NCBI GenBank assembly: GCA_021730635.1
Contig: JAJNNC010000004.1
Location: 1-64,000, forward strand
Reading direction: 5' to 3'
Source of the DNA: Catalimonadaceae bacterium JC749
Lineage (GTDB): Bacteria; Bacteroidota; Bacteroidia; Cytophagales; Cyclobacteriaceae
Length of the DNA: 64,000 bases
Below are positions 44,797 to 53,177 of the stretch, in pieces. The notes beneath the pieces were generated by a model. It worked only from the letters and a program-made list of their open reading frames with translations, was not told where the DNA came from and did not search any database. The translations under genes and the position numbers were made by a program. Positions within the stretch are counted from its first letter, which is position 1. Each line of letters begins with the position of its first letter.

Positions 44797-45588
44797 TCAT
44801 GAGGGTTGCACCCGCCCTTTGGCTCCCCAGGCACTGGCCACCAATGAAAAGGAACCATCTTCCTGCCTGGGTAAACGCTCGTACAATACATCCCTAAGTT
44901 TCTTTCTTTCAGGTTCCCGTAAGGATAGCACATAGGTGGGGGCAGGCCCCTGACCTCCGAGAAACGGTTGCCAATAATCATCAAAATCCCGGAAGTGGGT
45001 AACGATTTCTATGGGTGTGGTTACGATTTCCGTAAAACCTGTTTTTTCCAATAACGTATGGAGTGCTTCCGCGTTGCAGGCAGGAAATCGTCTGCTTTCA
45101 TGTAAGACTATGGCTTTGGGATTCAATTCGACGGCTGCGTCCCAAAAGTAACGGAGCAATTCCATCTTTCCGGCATAATCCCAGAGGTAGAGGGCAACAG
45201 TACCACCAGCAGCAGTGACTCTCCTCATTTCAGCAAGGGCTTTTTCCGGTGCTGACAGGAAATTTAGTACAAGGCCTGAAACAGTTACGTTTACAGCAGC
45301 ATCTTCCAGAGGTAAAGCCAGGGCATCTCCTACTATACAACGTGCCTGACTTCCCAGCCTTTGCGCTGTGGTGTGTACAAAATCTGCCGATTGATCAACA
45401 GCGATGATCCCTGCCGGCTGACAGTGCTTCATCACTACTTCACTCAGGGCACCGGAGCCACATCCCACCTCCAGCCATGTCAGTCCGGACGGTAAAGACA
45501 GCCATTCGATGAAGTCCCTGGCTACCAGATAGCTCCATCGTCCCATAAATTGCTCGTAAGCATTGCCTGATTTCCAACGGTCTTCCAT
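44797..45588 (-). CDS. Class I SAM-dependent methyltransferase
   Basis: 263 residues, cytoplasmic. The Rossmann motifs are clear: motif I LEVGCGSGALSEVV (about residues 39-52), the acidic AVDQS at the end of strand 2, VGDALALPLED (post-II), and AEMRRVTAAGGTVALYLWD (motif III/post-III). The closest general type is the ubiquinone/menaquinone methyltransferase-like family 11/25. The acceptor is not predictable. The C-terminal half (FRDFDDYWQPFLGGQGPAPTY) is shared with methyltransferases annotated only by family. The gene runs the same way as the glycosyltransferase downstream and the DUF6653 gene upstream (52-base gap). Confidence 0.82.
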   Translation of the reverse strand: MEDRWKSGNAYEQFMGRWSYLVARDFIEWLSLPSGLTWLEVGCGSGALSEVVMKHCQPAGIIAVDQSADFVHTTAQRLGSQARCIVGDALALPLEDAAVNVTVSGLVLNFLSAPEKALAEMRRVTAAGGTVALYLWDYAGKMELLRYFWDAAVELNPKAIVLHESRRFPACNAEALHTLLEKTGFTEIVTTPIEIVTHFRDFDDYWQPFLGGQGPAPTYVLSLREPERKKLRDVLYERLPRQEDGSFSLVASAWGAKGRVQPS

Positions 45589-45640
45589 AGTTTTTCAGGA
45601 TAGGTAGAAAGACACAGCAGATGAGTGAACTTATTTTTTC

Positions 45641-46075
45641 TCAGCCTTCCTCTTGGCGGTAAGGGGCCACACCATATGTTTTTGCCATCCTGTCGAGAAA
45701 CCAGGCGTTACAGGCCATCACAGCCACTGTACTGACCAGGGTGGGGATCAACTGGCGTTGGTAGGCGAAGTAAAAGCCACCCAGAAAGGCGGCAGAGCCG
45801 GCGCTCATCACCACAAGCGACTTATCGCTGGGGGGTGTCTTGATCCAACGCCGCTCACCTCGAATGGCACGAACACTCCAGGTCTGCTGGTTCCTGGGTT
45901 CAGGGAAAAGCCAGGGGTTGATGGCAAACCAGGCTGCTACGCCTAGACCCTGTTGCCAGGAGCGGTGCCAGAAGGGCAGGAAAGCCAGTGGCGTAGAGAG
46001 CAACCGGCTCCAAAGGCTTAGCGGATGGGCGTGTCGCCGCCACATGGTGTTATTAATTTCGGATAGCGCTATCAT
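45641..46075 (-). CDS. DUF6653 family membrane protein
   Basis: 144 residues. It opens NNTMWRRHAHPLSLWSR, the typical start of DUF6653, then two hydrophobic stretches near residues 28-52 and one or two near 85-125. The middle contains NPWLFPEPRN. Members are small inner-membrane proteins of unknown function. It is the first gene of a possible minus-strand set with the methyltransferase (52-base gap). Confidence 0.7.
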   Translation of the reverse strand: MIALSEINNTMWRRHAHPLSLWSRLLSTPLAFLPFWHRSWQQGLGVAAWFAINPWLFPEPRNQQTWSVRAIRGERRWIKTPPSDKSLVVMSAGSAAFLGGFYFAYQRQLIPTLVSTVAVMACNAWFLDRMAKTYGVAPYRQEEG

Positions 46076-46335
46076 GGTGTTTCAATGTTAGGTGGTACAT
46101 CAAAGCCTAGCATCACTATAAATGTATGATTTAAGTGTTGGGAATGCAAACCTGGAAGAGGGGAGTACGGCCTGCATTTTTTAAGGATATTCAAATATTA
46201 AAAATGTATGGCTTCACCATCTCTATCCGGGAGTATTTGCGTATATCCGACTGTAGGGCCTTAAAGCACAAGTAGCCCTAATTCCCTGAACAAATAAAGA
46301 GCATCACCCTGAGCTTTCCACAACCTGTTATTACC

Positions 46336-47037
46336 ATGAAAAACATAAAGAAACCCGGAAAAATATTCTTAGCGCTCTGTTTGGTGCTGGGCCTGTGGAT
46401 CAGTTGGGATATTTTCAGACCCACCCGATCCGATATTACAAAGTTTGATCCTCTCCGCGTTGGCTCTCTGGAGATGGCCATGTGGCGTTCTTACTATGAA
46501 AAAAAGCCGATGAAACTGTTTCTACAGTTGTCAGAAACCTTACGCACCCAGTTCAAGGCGCCATTTTGGAGAAGCTTTCAGTTAGCGTATTATGCAGCCA
46601 AAGCTGCCTTGATCTTTCAGCAAGGAACCAGCCGCGAGGAATATCGGCAGGCGCTGCCCTACCTTGAAAAATACTATGCAGGCATACAGGCTTTATCGGA
46701 TACACCCTTTGATGTATCACAGGTAGCCACCGACGAACTGGAATGGTGGGTGATCCGTAGAGAACCAGCGTTGCATCAGCCCAGTGAATGGGAACAACTC
46801 ATCGCACAGATCGCTGCCGCCTTGTATCAAGTGCCCACAGAGGCAATGGCTGAGCATGCCTCCTTACGGGTAAGTGCCATGAGGCTGAGAGATCAAAAAG
46901 GTCGGGTGATTACGGAAGAGGATTGGGACGAAATCGAACGACTTCTCAAAGCAAGCTGGCAGTCACTGCATACTGCGGTCAATGAGGATAAAAAAGCTGC
47001 CATTGATACAACGTCACTTCAACAGTCTAAAGCATAG
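46336..47037 (+). CDS. Membrane-anchored hypothetical protein
   Basis: 233 residues. One N-terminal membrane helix (about 9-26) is followed by a soluble, alpha-helical region (MAMWRSYYEKKPMKLFLQL, YRQALPYLEKYYAGIQ, ELEWWVIRREP). No family name can be given with confidence, although such single-helix proteins with a conserved W-x-Y-Y core occur in other Bacteroidota and Proteobacteria. It reads away from the DUF6653 gene. The start follows directly on TTACC and is the only ATG before the membrane helix. Confidence 0.65.
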   Translation: MKNIKKPGKIFLALCLVLGLWISWDIFRPTRSDITKFDPLRVGSLEMAMWRSYYEKKPMKLFLQLSETLRTQFKAPFWRSFQLAYYAAKAALIFQQGTSREEYRQALPYLEKYYAGIQALSDTPFDVSQVATDELEWWVIRREPALHQPSEWEQLIAQIAAALYQVPTEAMAEHASLRVSAMRLRDQKGRVITEEDWDEIERLLKASWQSLHTAVNEDKKAAIDTTSLQQSKA

Positions 47038-47170
47038 AACTTCAAACAGTATTCTTTCTTCATTTCCCCATTCGACACTCAACAATTAATCATTCACACA
47101 TCAGAAAACTTGCTGGCGCAAGAAAAAAATTTGTGCTTAATTCGTAGATCACAACTTGTTACAGCATAAA

Positions 47171-47629
47171 ATGAAATTCAGAAAAGCTAATAAAGAAGAT
47201 GTCCCAGACATAGTCCGCTTGATAGCCAACGACCCATTAGGTAAACAGCGGGAAGATTATCGAGAGCCTCTTCCGGAAAAATATTATCAGGCGTTTGAGC
47301 ACATAGCACAAGACCCTAACCAGGAACTGGTGGTTGTAGAAGATGAATCTCTGGGATTGATAGGAACTTTACAATTGAGTTTTATTCAGTATTTGACATA
47401 TCAGGGTGGGGTCAGAGCACAGATTGAAGCCGTACGAATCAGAGAGGATCAAAGAGGAAAAGGAATGGGCGAACAATTGTTTCAGTGGGCTATTCAAAGG
47501 GCCAGGGCAAAAGGGGCTCATCTACTGCAATTGACCACTGATAAGCAAAGGCCGGACGCCCTTAAATTTTACGAAAAACTTGGCTTTACAGCCTCTCATG
47601 AGGGCATGAAATTACATTTTAAACAGTAA
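47171..47629 (+). CDS. GNAT family N-acetyltransferase
   Basis: 152 residues from the ATG at 47171 (MKFRKANKEDVPDIVRL); a TTG five codons upstream is less likely. The acetyl-CoA-binding region IEAVRIREDQRGKGMGEQLFQWAI has the R/Q-x-x-G-x-G/A pattern (RGKGMG), and KFYEKLGFTASHEGM is the usual C-terminal motif. The overall form matches small-molecule acetyltransferases such as aminoglycoside- or polyamine-type enzymes; the substrate is unknown. The OsmC gene follows after about 80 bases on the same strand. Confidence 0.85.
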   Translation: MKFRKANKEDVPDIVRLIANDPLGKQREDYREPLPEKYYQAFEHIAQDPNQELVVVEDESLGLIGTLQLSFIQYLTYQGGVRAQIEAVRIREDQRGKGMGEQLFQWAIQRARAKGAHLLQLTTDKQRPDALKFYEKLGFTASHEGMKLHFKQ

Positions 47630-47710
47630 TGGATTTTGTTAGAATTTAACTGCCATCAGTTTACTATTGGTGACAAAACGGGGATTATCATATCAACAAA
47701 AAACAATCAG

Positions 47711-48106
47711 ATGAAAATTACAGCCACAGTTGACAATAGCTTTAACCAAAACACAGTAAAGGTCCAAACGAATGATACGATTCAGGAACTGACAATTCCC
47801 AGCAAATCCACCGGCTTGGGATCCTCGGTGAATGGTGGAGAATTATTATGCCTTGCCTTGGCTACCTGTTTTTGCAATGACATATACCGGGAAGCTAAAA
47901 AGAAGAATATGAACATCACAAGAGTGACTGTGGAAGCTTCAGCAGAATTTGCCGCTGAAGGCGCTGCCGGTTATAACATCTACTATCAGACGAAGATAGA
48001 AGGGGACGCCTCTGAGGAAGAACTGGCTGAACTGATCAGACATACCGATCAGGTCTCTGAAATTCAAAATACAGTAAGGGCAGGTGTCAACGTCACCTTG
48101 TTGTAA
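47711..48106 (+). CDS. OsmC family protein
   Basis: 131 residues from the ATG at 47711 (MKITATVDN); frame codons upstream lack homology. The core SVNGGELLCLALATCFCNDIYREAKKKN is the OsmC/Ohr helix with the redox cysteine region, and VTVEASAEFAAEG is the preceding strand pair. OsmC/Ohr proteins reduce organic hydroperoxides with a Cys pair; here CFC in the helix offers one Cys, but the first of the classic pair is not obvious. Function as a peroxidase is therefore uncertain. It may be co-transcribed with the GNAT gene upstream. Confidence 0.82.
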   Translation: MKITATVDNSFNQNTVKVQTNDTIQELTIPSKSTGLGSSVNGGELLCLALATCFCNDIYREAKKKNMNITRVTVEASAEFAAEGAAGYNIYYQTKIEGDASEEELAELIRHTDQVSEIQNTVRAGVNVTLL

Positions 48107-48283
48107 TAGCATAAAATAACTGGCCTTGACTATAGTGGGTGTATGCCAAAGCTTTTCTGTAAGTAAGCGAATGTATGCTTGATTGAGAGTGAAAAGATTA
48201 CTAACTTAAAGTTGCGGTAATCATAATATGACTGGTTCAGTAAAGGGGTAGCAGGCACGCCGCAAATTCATTCCCGTCACACC

Positions 48284-49009
48284 ATGGAGATCAAGCCTGT
48301 CATTCTGGTCCTAGCCGATATCAGCGGGTATACCCGGTTCATCAAATACCACCGGGTGAGTCTTATTCATGCCGAGAAAATCATTACAGAACTACTGGAG
48401 AGTGTGATTACCACGATAGAGGCCCCTCTTGTGCTCCACGAGCTGGAGGGCGATGCGGTTACCTTTTACGCGGTGGAGGAAGATAGGCAAACCTGTGCCG
48501 TAGACGTATTTACACAAGTTGAACGATGCATTGAAGCGTTCCGTCAGCGCGAAGCTGAACTGATCAGTGATTGCTCCGTTTGTGAATGCGAAGCCTGCGG
48601 TCAGGTGGGTAAGTTAAAGATCAAAGTAGTACTTCACCGTGGCGAAGCTGCCTTTACCAAGCTCCGTCAGTTTACGAAGGTGGCAGGTGAAGATGTGATT
48701 TTAGCGCACCGTTTGCTCAAAAACACAGTTCCTTCCAAGGAATACATCTTGATGACAGAGCCGTTTATGCAGGCCTGTCCAGATTTACAGCAACGTATGC
48801 TGGAGCGCCGTACAGAGCATGCGGAAGGCTTGGGAGACGTTGTGGTGTATGTGCTCGACTATGAGCAGAAAGGGGCTGTACAGCCTGCAGTGCGTACTTA
48901 CTGGAACAAACTCATGACTTTTGGCAAATTTGAGCTTCATCTACTGTGGAGACTGATCACAGGCACCCGGCAGTTGGAAAAGTGGTACAAATACTTTCAA
49001 AACCCTTGA
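48284..49009 (+). CDS. DUF2652 protein with cyclase-like fold
   Basis: 241 residues. The start VILVLADISGYTRFI and the HELEGDAVTFYA segment are characteristic of DUF2652, which looks like a class III adenylate/guanylate cyclase domain; the first Asp of ADISGYT aligns with a metal-binding Asp. A cysteine cluster (CSVCECEACG, about residues 98-107) looks like a small Zn-binding loop. The later LRQFTKVAGEDVILAHRLLKN strengthens the cyclase resemblance. Cyclic-nucleotide synthesis has not been shown for the family. Its last bases overlap the ghost integrase on the other strand. Confidence 0.8.
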   Translation: MEIKPVILVLADISGYTRFIKYHRVSLIHAEKIITELLESVITTIEAPLVLHELEGDAVTFYAVEEDRQTCAVDVFTQVERCIEAFRQREAELISDCSVCECEACGQVGKLKIKVVLHRGEAAFTKLRQFTKVAGEDVILAHRLLKNTVPSKEYILMTEPFMQACPDLQQRMLERRTEHAEGLGDVVVYVLDYEQKGAVQPAVRTYWNKLMTFGKFELHLLWRLITGTRQLEKWYKYFQNP

Positions 49010-49224
49010 ACCTGAAAGAAAAAAGCAGCAGTTATCCCTTTCTTTCTAATCCCTGCAGCTATCGGCACGTCCTTTTCTGAATTTTTGGCTTTATTGATAT
49101 CATAATCCCTTTTTCTGACCAATTTACTTTGGGAGACATCCCAGACATAGAATTCTACATACCAACGTTTTGATAAATCTCCATGACAGTCTCGTAAAAT
49201 AGCTTCCCGAAATGGATATTTCAT
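49010..49224 (-). pseudogene. Ghost of a tyrosine integrase, N-terminal arm domain (left copy)
   Basis: The frame begins MKYPFREAILRDC and reads KRWYVEFYVWDV … VRKRDYDINKAKN, the N-terminal arm-binding part of Bacteroidota tyrosine integrases (normally about 400 residues). It breaks off after some 50 residues. The start lies only 20 bases from the direct repeat at 49244, the usual place for an integrase next to its attachment site. The KRDYDINK stretch recurs in the right-hand ghost at 51.6 kb. Confidence 0.6.
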
Positions 49225-49243
49225 CCCGGTGGGGAACCACTGC

Positions 49244-49345
49244 CTTTTTTTGGTGAAAAATTTGACTCAATGAAGGGCAAAAAAAGAAAAAGTGCCCATA
49301 CAGTCTGTAAAGGCACTTTCGTGCGCACGAGAAGATTCGAACTTC
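49244..49345. repeat. Left attachment-site copy (102-bp direct repeat, tRNA-Leu 3' end)
   Basis: Identical to 51759-51860 except for one base (T at 49267, G at 51782). It holds 24 bases matching the 3' end of tRNA-Leu (49322-49345), the tRNA terminator hairpin (AAAGTGCC/GGCACTTT) and some flanking sequence. Beyond 49345 the tRNA body is absent. This is what a displaced or duplicated attachment site looks like after integration into a tRNA 3' end. Confidence 0.75.
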
Positions 49346-49577
49346 TACATACAGTTTTATGTAGGGTTCATCACTGTAAACACTCTAGGTTCGTTAATGT
49401 CTTATAGTTATCAGGGAGTTAGCGAAGAGTACTAAGTCGTCAAATATTTCCTTTGGGTACAAACTGGCTTGTACGTTTATACTAAACATTAATAATTCAT
49501 TCATATCAATTATTAGTGGTTAAATGCAAACATGTGCGTCCTCCTCACCCATCTGCCAGAGTGCCATTTTTGAGGAA
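49346..49577. other. Non-coding left part of the island
   Basis: About 230 bases between the left direct repeat and the lipoprotein stop codon. No reading frame or hairpin was recognised. Confidence 0.35.
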
Positions 49578-50891
49578 TTAATTGGCACTTTTGAATAGAG
49601 AATATTGCTCTGTTGCCATTTTACCCGATTCGTTTTTGTGTATGTACTTGAGAAAAGAATTATATCCTGCGTTTGAAATCATATCAGTAAATGAGGACCA
49701 ATCATAGGTTAAGTCAGACAAAGAAAGATTAGGATATCTTGTCTTGATTTCTTCAGGAAGATTAAGGAGTATTAAATTATCGCACTTTTCTATTGGGTAA
49801 AAAATAGACCATCGAGTTATCGGTTCACGTCTACTCCACGATCCCTGTGCTACATCAAAATCACCTTTAGCAGAGAACTGGAAAGCATGTAGGGTAGAGT
49901 TAAGTATTTCAAAATTACTATCAAACAAATCTTCTGTGATTACTTCCGGTGGGTTACCAAATTTTGTATAAAAGTACCGTAGATCTGTTTTTTCTATTGA
50001 TATACGAGACCGATAACTGTCATGACCTTCTAAATAGCCAACTTTAAATTGGTAGAAATCTTCTTCTTCATTGTGTAGAAACTGAGAGTGAATGAATCCT
50101 TTACGATCCTGATAATAGGATGGATTTTCTTTATCATAAGCCATAATGTCCATATACACACTCTTAATATCGTTAAATGAATAAGTGAGTACGCGGTCCA
50201 TCGGAAGAAGATCAGTTGTAAAGTCTATATTAGTATGATCAGCAGTAAAAATATCTTCAGAAAACCATATATAGGTTGGATCCAAAATCCCGTCATTAGC
50301 TACGAGTAATACATCTTTGGGTGCTTGCTCATCAATATGTATTATCATATCTACCGTAGTAGGACGTTTCGTTTCTAGACACCTCAAATCAGAATAGCCA
50401 AAACTTGGGCCAACAAAGCCATGAGCATTACTTGCAAAAAAAGCAGGTGAGTTATTTTGAAAATCCATGCACACGTTTTGCACTTTTATATTAGCCTCTA
50501 AGTTGGCATTCACCGTAGGGCCATGAACCTGATTTGGAATTATCCATGTATCATTTAATGGCACCTCAGTGTAAGTATTAATCTCATACCTATCATCATA
50601 AACATTGAGTAGAGTGACATTGATGTTACCTTCTACTTTGTTAGAAGTAGTGAAGGTGCTATCTTGGTCTAACTCTCCATATGCTAACACATGCCCTTTA
50701 TTGTCTGAAACAATGATCCAGCTATCTCCAGAGTTTGTATCATAAACTGATCTTAGATTTTCAGTTGATTTAATGGTGATTAATGGCTGTTGGGAAGGAC
50801 TATCTAACTGATCAAGTAATTCAGTCAAAATATCATTATTGCAAGAAAACAGAGTAAAAGTAATGAGGTAGAATGCACGATAAAATTTCAT
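49578..50891 (-). CDS. Island-borne lipoprotein of unknown function
   Basis: 437 residues. The leader has a lipobox-like end (TFTLFSC, Cys17). The body is rich in Asn, Asp, Tyr and Phe, with a repeated strand pattern (WIIVSDNKGHVLAYGELDQDSTF; VLTYSFNDIKSVYMDI) and a possible surface-exposed fold. No family was recognised. Base composition is clearly AT-richer than the flanking housekeeping genes, which agrees with its place inside the tRNA-Leu island. It is the only intact cargo gene. The minus strand just upstream of the start has TTTG then TATATTTA, 16 bases apart, a weak promoter candidate. Confidence 0.7.
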   Translation of the reverse strand: MKFYRAFYLITFTLFSCNNDILTELLDQLDSPSQQPLITIKSTENLRSVYDTNSGDSWIIVSDNKGHVLAYGELDQDSTFTTSNKVEGNINVTLLNVYDDRYEINTYTEVPLNDTWIIPNQVHGPTVNANLEANIKVQNVCMDFQNNSPAFFASNAHGFVGPSFGYSDLRCLETKRPTTVDMIIHIDEQAPKDVLLVANDGILDPTYIWFSEDIFTADHTNIDFTTDLLPMDRVLTYSFNDIKSVYMDIMAYDKENPSYYQDRKGFIHSQFLHNEEEDFYQFKVGYLEGHDSYRSRISIEKTDLRYFYTKFGNPPEVITEDLFDSNFEILNSTLHAFQFSAKGDFDVAQGSWSRREPITRWSIFYPIEKCDNLILLNLPEEIKTRYPNLSLSDLTYDWSSFTDMISNAGYNSFLKYIHKNESGKMATEQYSLFKSAN

Positions 50892-51230
50892 TATGTACTG
50901 GAATTGGCTGGTAAATATATACTTGAGTGATAATTCAAATGAACAAAATAAACATTATTTTTAAATATAATAATATATTATTTGGAATATTTATAAATAA
51001 ATCGCTTTTTTTTAATGATTACATCAATTTATGTAGAACAACTAATCAATTTGAGATCAGTTGACAAATAACTAATTATGCCTTGTATTTTAATGTTATA
51101 GCACTGGTCCGACATGCTTGGTGATATCTTATTGAGTAACTAAGGATCAGCAACATCAAGCAATACTGGGAAATACTCCATGAATGGACTATGAATATAG
51201 AGGACCAAAGGCTAGATATGTAGAACATCA
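50892..51230. other. AT-rich island segment without a gene
   Basis: About 340 bases, very AT-rich around 50930-51010 with runs of A and T. Nothing else is recognisable. It probably contains the promoter of the lipoprotein gene. Confidence 0.35.
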
Positions 51231-51735
51231 TTGCCTACTGTTGCTTTGGCAGCTTTCTCAATGTCTAATTGGTATTGAGGGTTTTTCTTGCTTTTCTTGC
51301 TGCTTTCTGAAAGCTCTTGATTAACGTAAAAAAACAATTCATCAAGCTGGCTATTTTTGGAATTAGCCTTCTTGATTGAATCAACAATATCTGACCTCTA
51401 CTTTTAAATGGCTCACTTTTGGGGAAGCTTACATTTTAAGCTACTGTTAGCAGTAATCCTGGAGACCTGGAAATTATTTTTGACAGGTTTGGCTCTGTAT
51501 GTCTGGCTTTCATTTACATCCTCAGAATCATGTAAATAACCTTGCCGTAGTGCTTTGTTGATTTCAGCAATGATGATGCTGGCTTTGGCTATTCTTCCCT
51601 CTCCAGTTTTAGATTTATTGATATCATAATCCCTTTTTCAGATCAACTTGCTTTGGATGGCATCCCAATCCTCAAACCCTATTAGCACAGTCTCGTACTT
51701 AAGCTACCTAAAATGAATATTTTTTCCTGAGGATG
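51231..51735 (-). pseudogene. Ghost of a tyrosine integrase (right copy)
   Basis: Read on the minus strand, a conceptual frame gives RDYDINKSKTGEGRIAKA, followed by IIIAEINKALRQGYL, matching the arm-domain region of Bacteroidota integrases, and then breaks at a TGA near 51415. Upstream of it, positions 51636-51735 still match the left ghost (49105-49224 region) at low level but contain stops and gaps. A further frame piece with Lys/Ser-rich content lies at about 51231-51396. The gene starts next to the att repeat and reads away from tRNA-Leu, as island integrases do. It is clearly dead. Confidence 0.6.
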
Positions 51736-51758
51736 ATCGTTCAGGTGGCGAAGCGCTC

Positions 51759-51860
51759 CTTTTTTTGGTGAAAAATTTGACGCAATGAAGGGCAAAAAAA
51801 GAAAAAGTGCCCATACAGTCTGTAAAGGCACTTTCGTGCGCACGAGAAGATTCGAACTTC
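51759..51860. repeat. Right attachment-site copy (102-bp direct repeat at tRNA-Leu)
   Basis: Contains the 3' end of the intact tRNA-Leu and its terminator; matches 49244-49345 with one mismatch. The intact tRNA continues to 51920, so this side is the functional one. Confidence 0.75.
51793..51834 (-). terminator. Intrinsic terminator of tRNA-Leu
   Basis: On the minus strand, an 8-bp stem AAAGTGCC/GGCACTTT (51827-51834 with 51804-51811) around a 15-base loop is followed by TTTCTTTTTTT. It begins three bases after the tRNA. The same structure is present in the left repeat (49278-49319). Confidence 0.75.
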
Positions 51861-51920
51861 CACACCAATTAAGGCACTACCCCCTCAAGATAGCGTGTCT
51901 ACCAATTTCACCACGTGCGC
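51837..51920 (-). tRNA. tRNA-Leu (anticodon GAG)
   Basis: 84 nt, CCA not encoded. Acceptor GCGCACG pairs with CGTGCGC, discriminator A. The D-arm has AAATTGGTAGACAC, the anticodon stem CTATC/GGTAG encloses the loop TTGAGGG with GAG at 34-36 (reads CUC/CUU), a long variable arm is present as in class II tRNAs, and the T arm GGAAG-TTCGAAT-CTTCT is normal. It is the integration site of the neighbouring island. Confidence 0.92.
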
Positions 51921-52103
51921 AGGGGAAGCAAAATTATAAATATTCTCTCAAGTAAACAATTTGAAAATGTCAAAAAATTCTATTAATCTAATTAAGCATC
52001 CCGGAGAGATCAAATGCCGGAAGGGTTACATGCGTAAATGATTAAACGGGAAAATTGGAGAATGAAAAAATATTGTTACAATACAACAAACCCAAAAACC
52101 ATA

Positions 52104-52145
52104 AACTCAGAACTCAAAACTTAGAACCCAGAACTATAAACTCAA
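52104..52145. repeat. Degenerate heptanucleotide tandem repeat (AACTCAG)n
   Basis: Six consecutive 7-base units: AACTCAG, AACTCAA, AACTTAG, AACCCAG, AACTATA, AACTCAA. It lies between tRNA-Leu and the enoyl-CoA hydratase gene, before that gene's start. Confidence 0.6.
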
Positions 52146-52174
52146 AAGAATATAACGACAAATCATCATATCAT

Positions 52175-52957
52175 ATGTACCAACACATCCAATACAACGA
52201 GCAACCTGGTGTTGTGACCCTTACTTTAAATAGGCCAGAAGTATACAATGCGTTGAACAATGCAATCAAGTCAGAACTGATCAGGGCCTTTACCGACATT
52301 GAAGAAAATAAAGCCGTGAGAGTGGTGGTGATAACCGGAGCAGGAAAAGCCTTTTCATCCGGTCAGGATTTAAAAGCAGCGCAAACAGAGATGCAGAAGA
52401 AAAAATATTCGGAAGCCATCCGCACCTATTATAATCCTCTCATCATGAAAATGCGTGAGCTGGAAAAACCTATTATCTGTCGACTGAACGGTATTGCGGC
52501 GGGTGCTGGATGTTCACTAGCCTTGGCCTGCGATCTGATCATCGCCTCGGAAGAAGCTTCCCTTTCAGAGCTGTTTGTAGGCATCGGTTTGATCATGGAT
52601 TCTGGCTCAACCTATTTTCTACCAAGATTGGTAGGCAGTCTCAGGGCTTTCGAACTGGCAACAATGGGTACTAGAATCAGTGCACAGGAAGCTTATGACT
52701 TTGGCATGGTAAATCGTGTTGTGCCAGTCACGCAGTTGGACGATACTGTTCAACAGTTTGTAGCGTATTATCTGAAAGCGCCTACAGTGGCTATAGGATT
52801 GATGAAACGGCTGCTGAACCAATCGCTGCAAAAACCTTTGGAAGAAATGCTGGAATACGAAGCCCAGTGGCAGGATATTGCAGCAGCCACCAAAGACCAT
52901 CAGGAAGGAATCCGGGCTTTTCTGGAAAAAAGAAAACCTAATTTTTCGGGAAATTAA
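52175..52957 (+). CDS. Enoyl-CoA hydratase/isomerase (PaaG-like)
   Basis: 260 residues from the ATG at 52175 (MYQHIQYNEQPGV). The upstream frame covers a heptamer repeat and is not protein-like. It has the crotonase fold: LTLNRPEVYNALN, oxyanion-hole segments GAGKAFSSGQDLKA and NGIAAGAGCSLALACD, and GLIMDSGSTYFLPRLVG, where the Asp in MDSG takes the place of the catalytic Asp of PaaG-type isomerases. The likely reactions are 2,3-dehydroadipyl-CoA hydration or 1,2-epoxyphenylacetyl-CoA isomerisation in phenylacetate breakdown, or general beta-oxidation. No other paa gene lies in the window, so the pathway is not fixed. Confidence 0.85.
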   Translation: MYQHIQYNEQPGVVTLTLNRPEVYNALNNAIKSELIRAFTDIEENKAVRVVVITGAGKAFSSGQDLKAAQTEMQKKKYSEAIRTYYNPLIMKMRELEKPIICRLNGIAAGAGCSLALACDLIIASEEASLSELFVGIGLIMDSGSTYFLPRLVGSLRAFELATMGTRISAQEAYDFGMVNRVVPVTQLDDTVQQFVAYYLKAPTVAIGLMKRLLNQSLQKPLEEMLEYEAQWQDIAAATKDHQEGIRAFLEKRKPNFSGN

Positions 52958-52969
52958 ACTGATCGCTTT

Positions 52970-53177
52970 GAAAGTATTCTCATTGATCAGTCTGCATACT
53001 CCATTGCTGGATAATAAAATAATTGACCAGTGTTTACCCCACCAAGAAAGAGCTGCTGAGAATTTTTGGGCAGCATAGGAGAACGTGAAAGAGCTTATTG
53101 AGCACAATAAGAGGATACTGGAAGAGAGTCGGAGTCTGGTAAAAGTGGCGATGAATTATGATCAACTGCCTTCATAA
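52970..53177 (+). pseudogene. Possible gene relic with one internal TAG
   Basis: One frame after the enoyl-CoA hydratase stop gives a protein-like sequence (… CLPHQERAAENFWAA) to a TAG at 53076-53078, then continues with ENVKELIEHNKRILEESRS … NYDQLPS to TAA at 53175. It has helical character, no ATG near its beginning and no recognised family. It could be a decayed gene or chance. It touches the rsmE stop codon on the other strand. Confidence 0.25.

Larger units (their letters stand above)
49244..51860. mobile_element. Decayed genomic island integrated at tRNA-Leu
   Basis: A 2.5-kb segment bounded by the 102-bp direct repeats, AT-richer than its surroundings. It contains one intact gene (lipoprotein, 49578-50891), the ghost of an integrase reading away from tRNA-Leu, and otherwise non-coding or broken sequence. 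A second ghost integrase outside the left repeat suggests that another element entered the same site. No excision genes or conjugation genes remain, so it is probably immobile. Confidence 0.65.
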
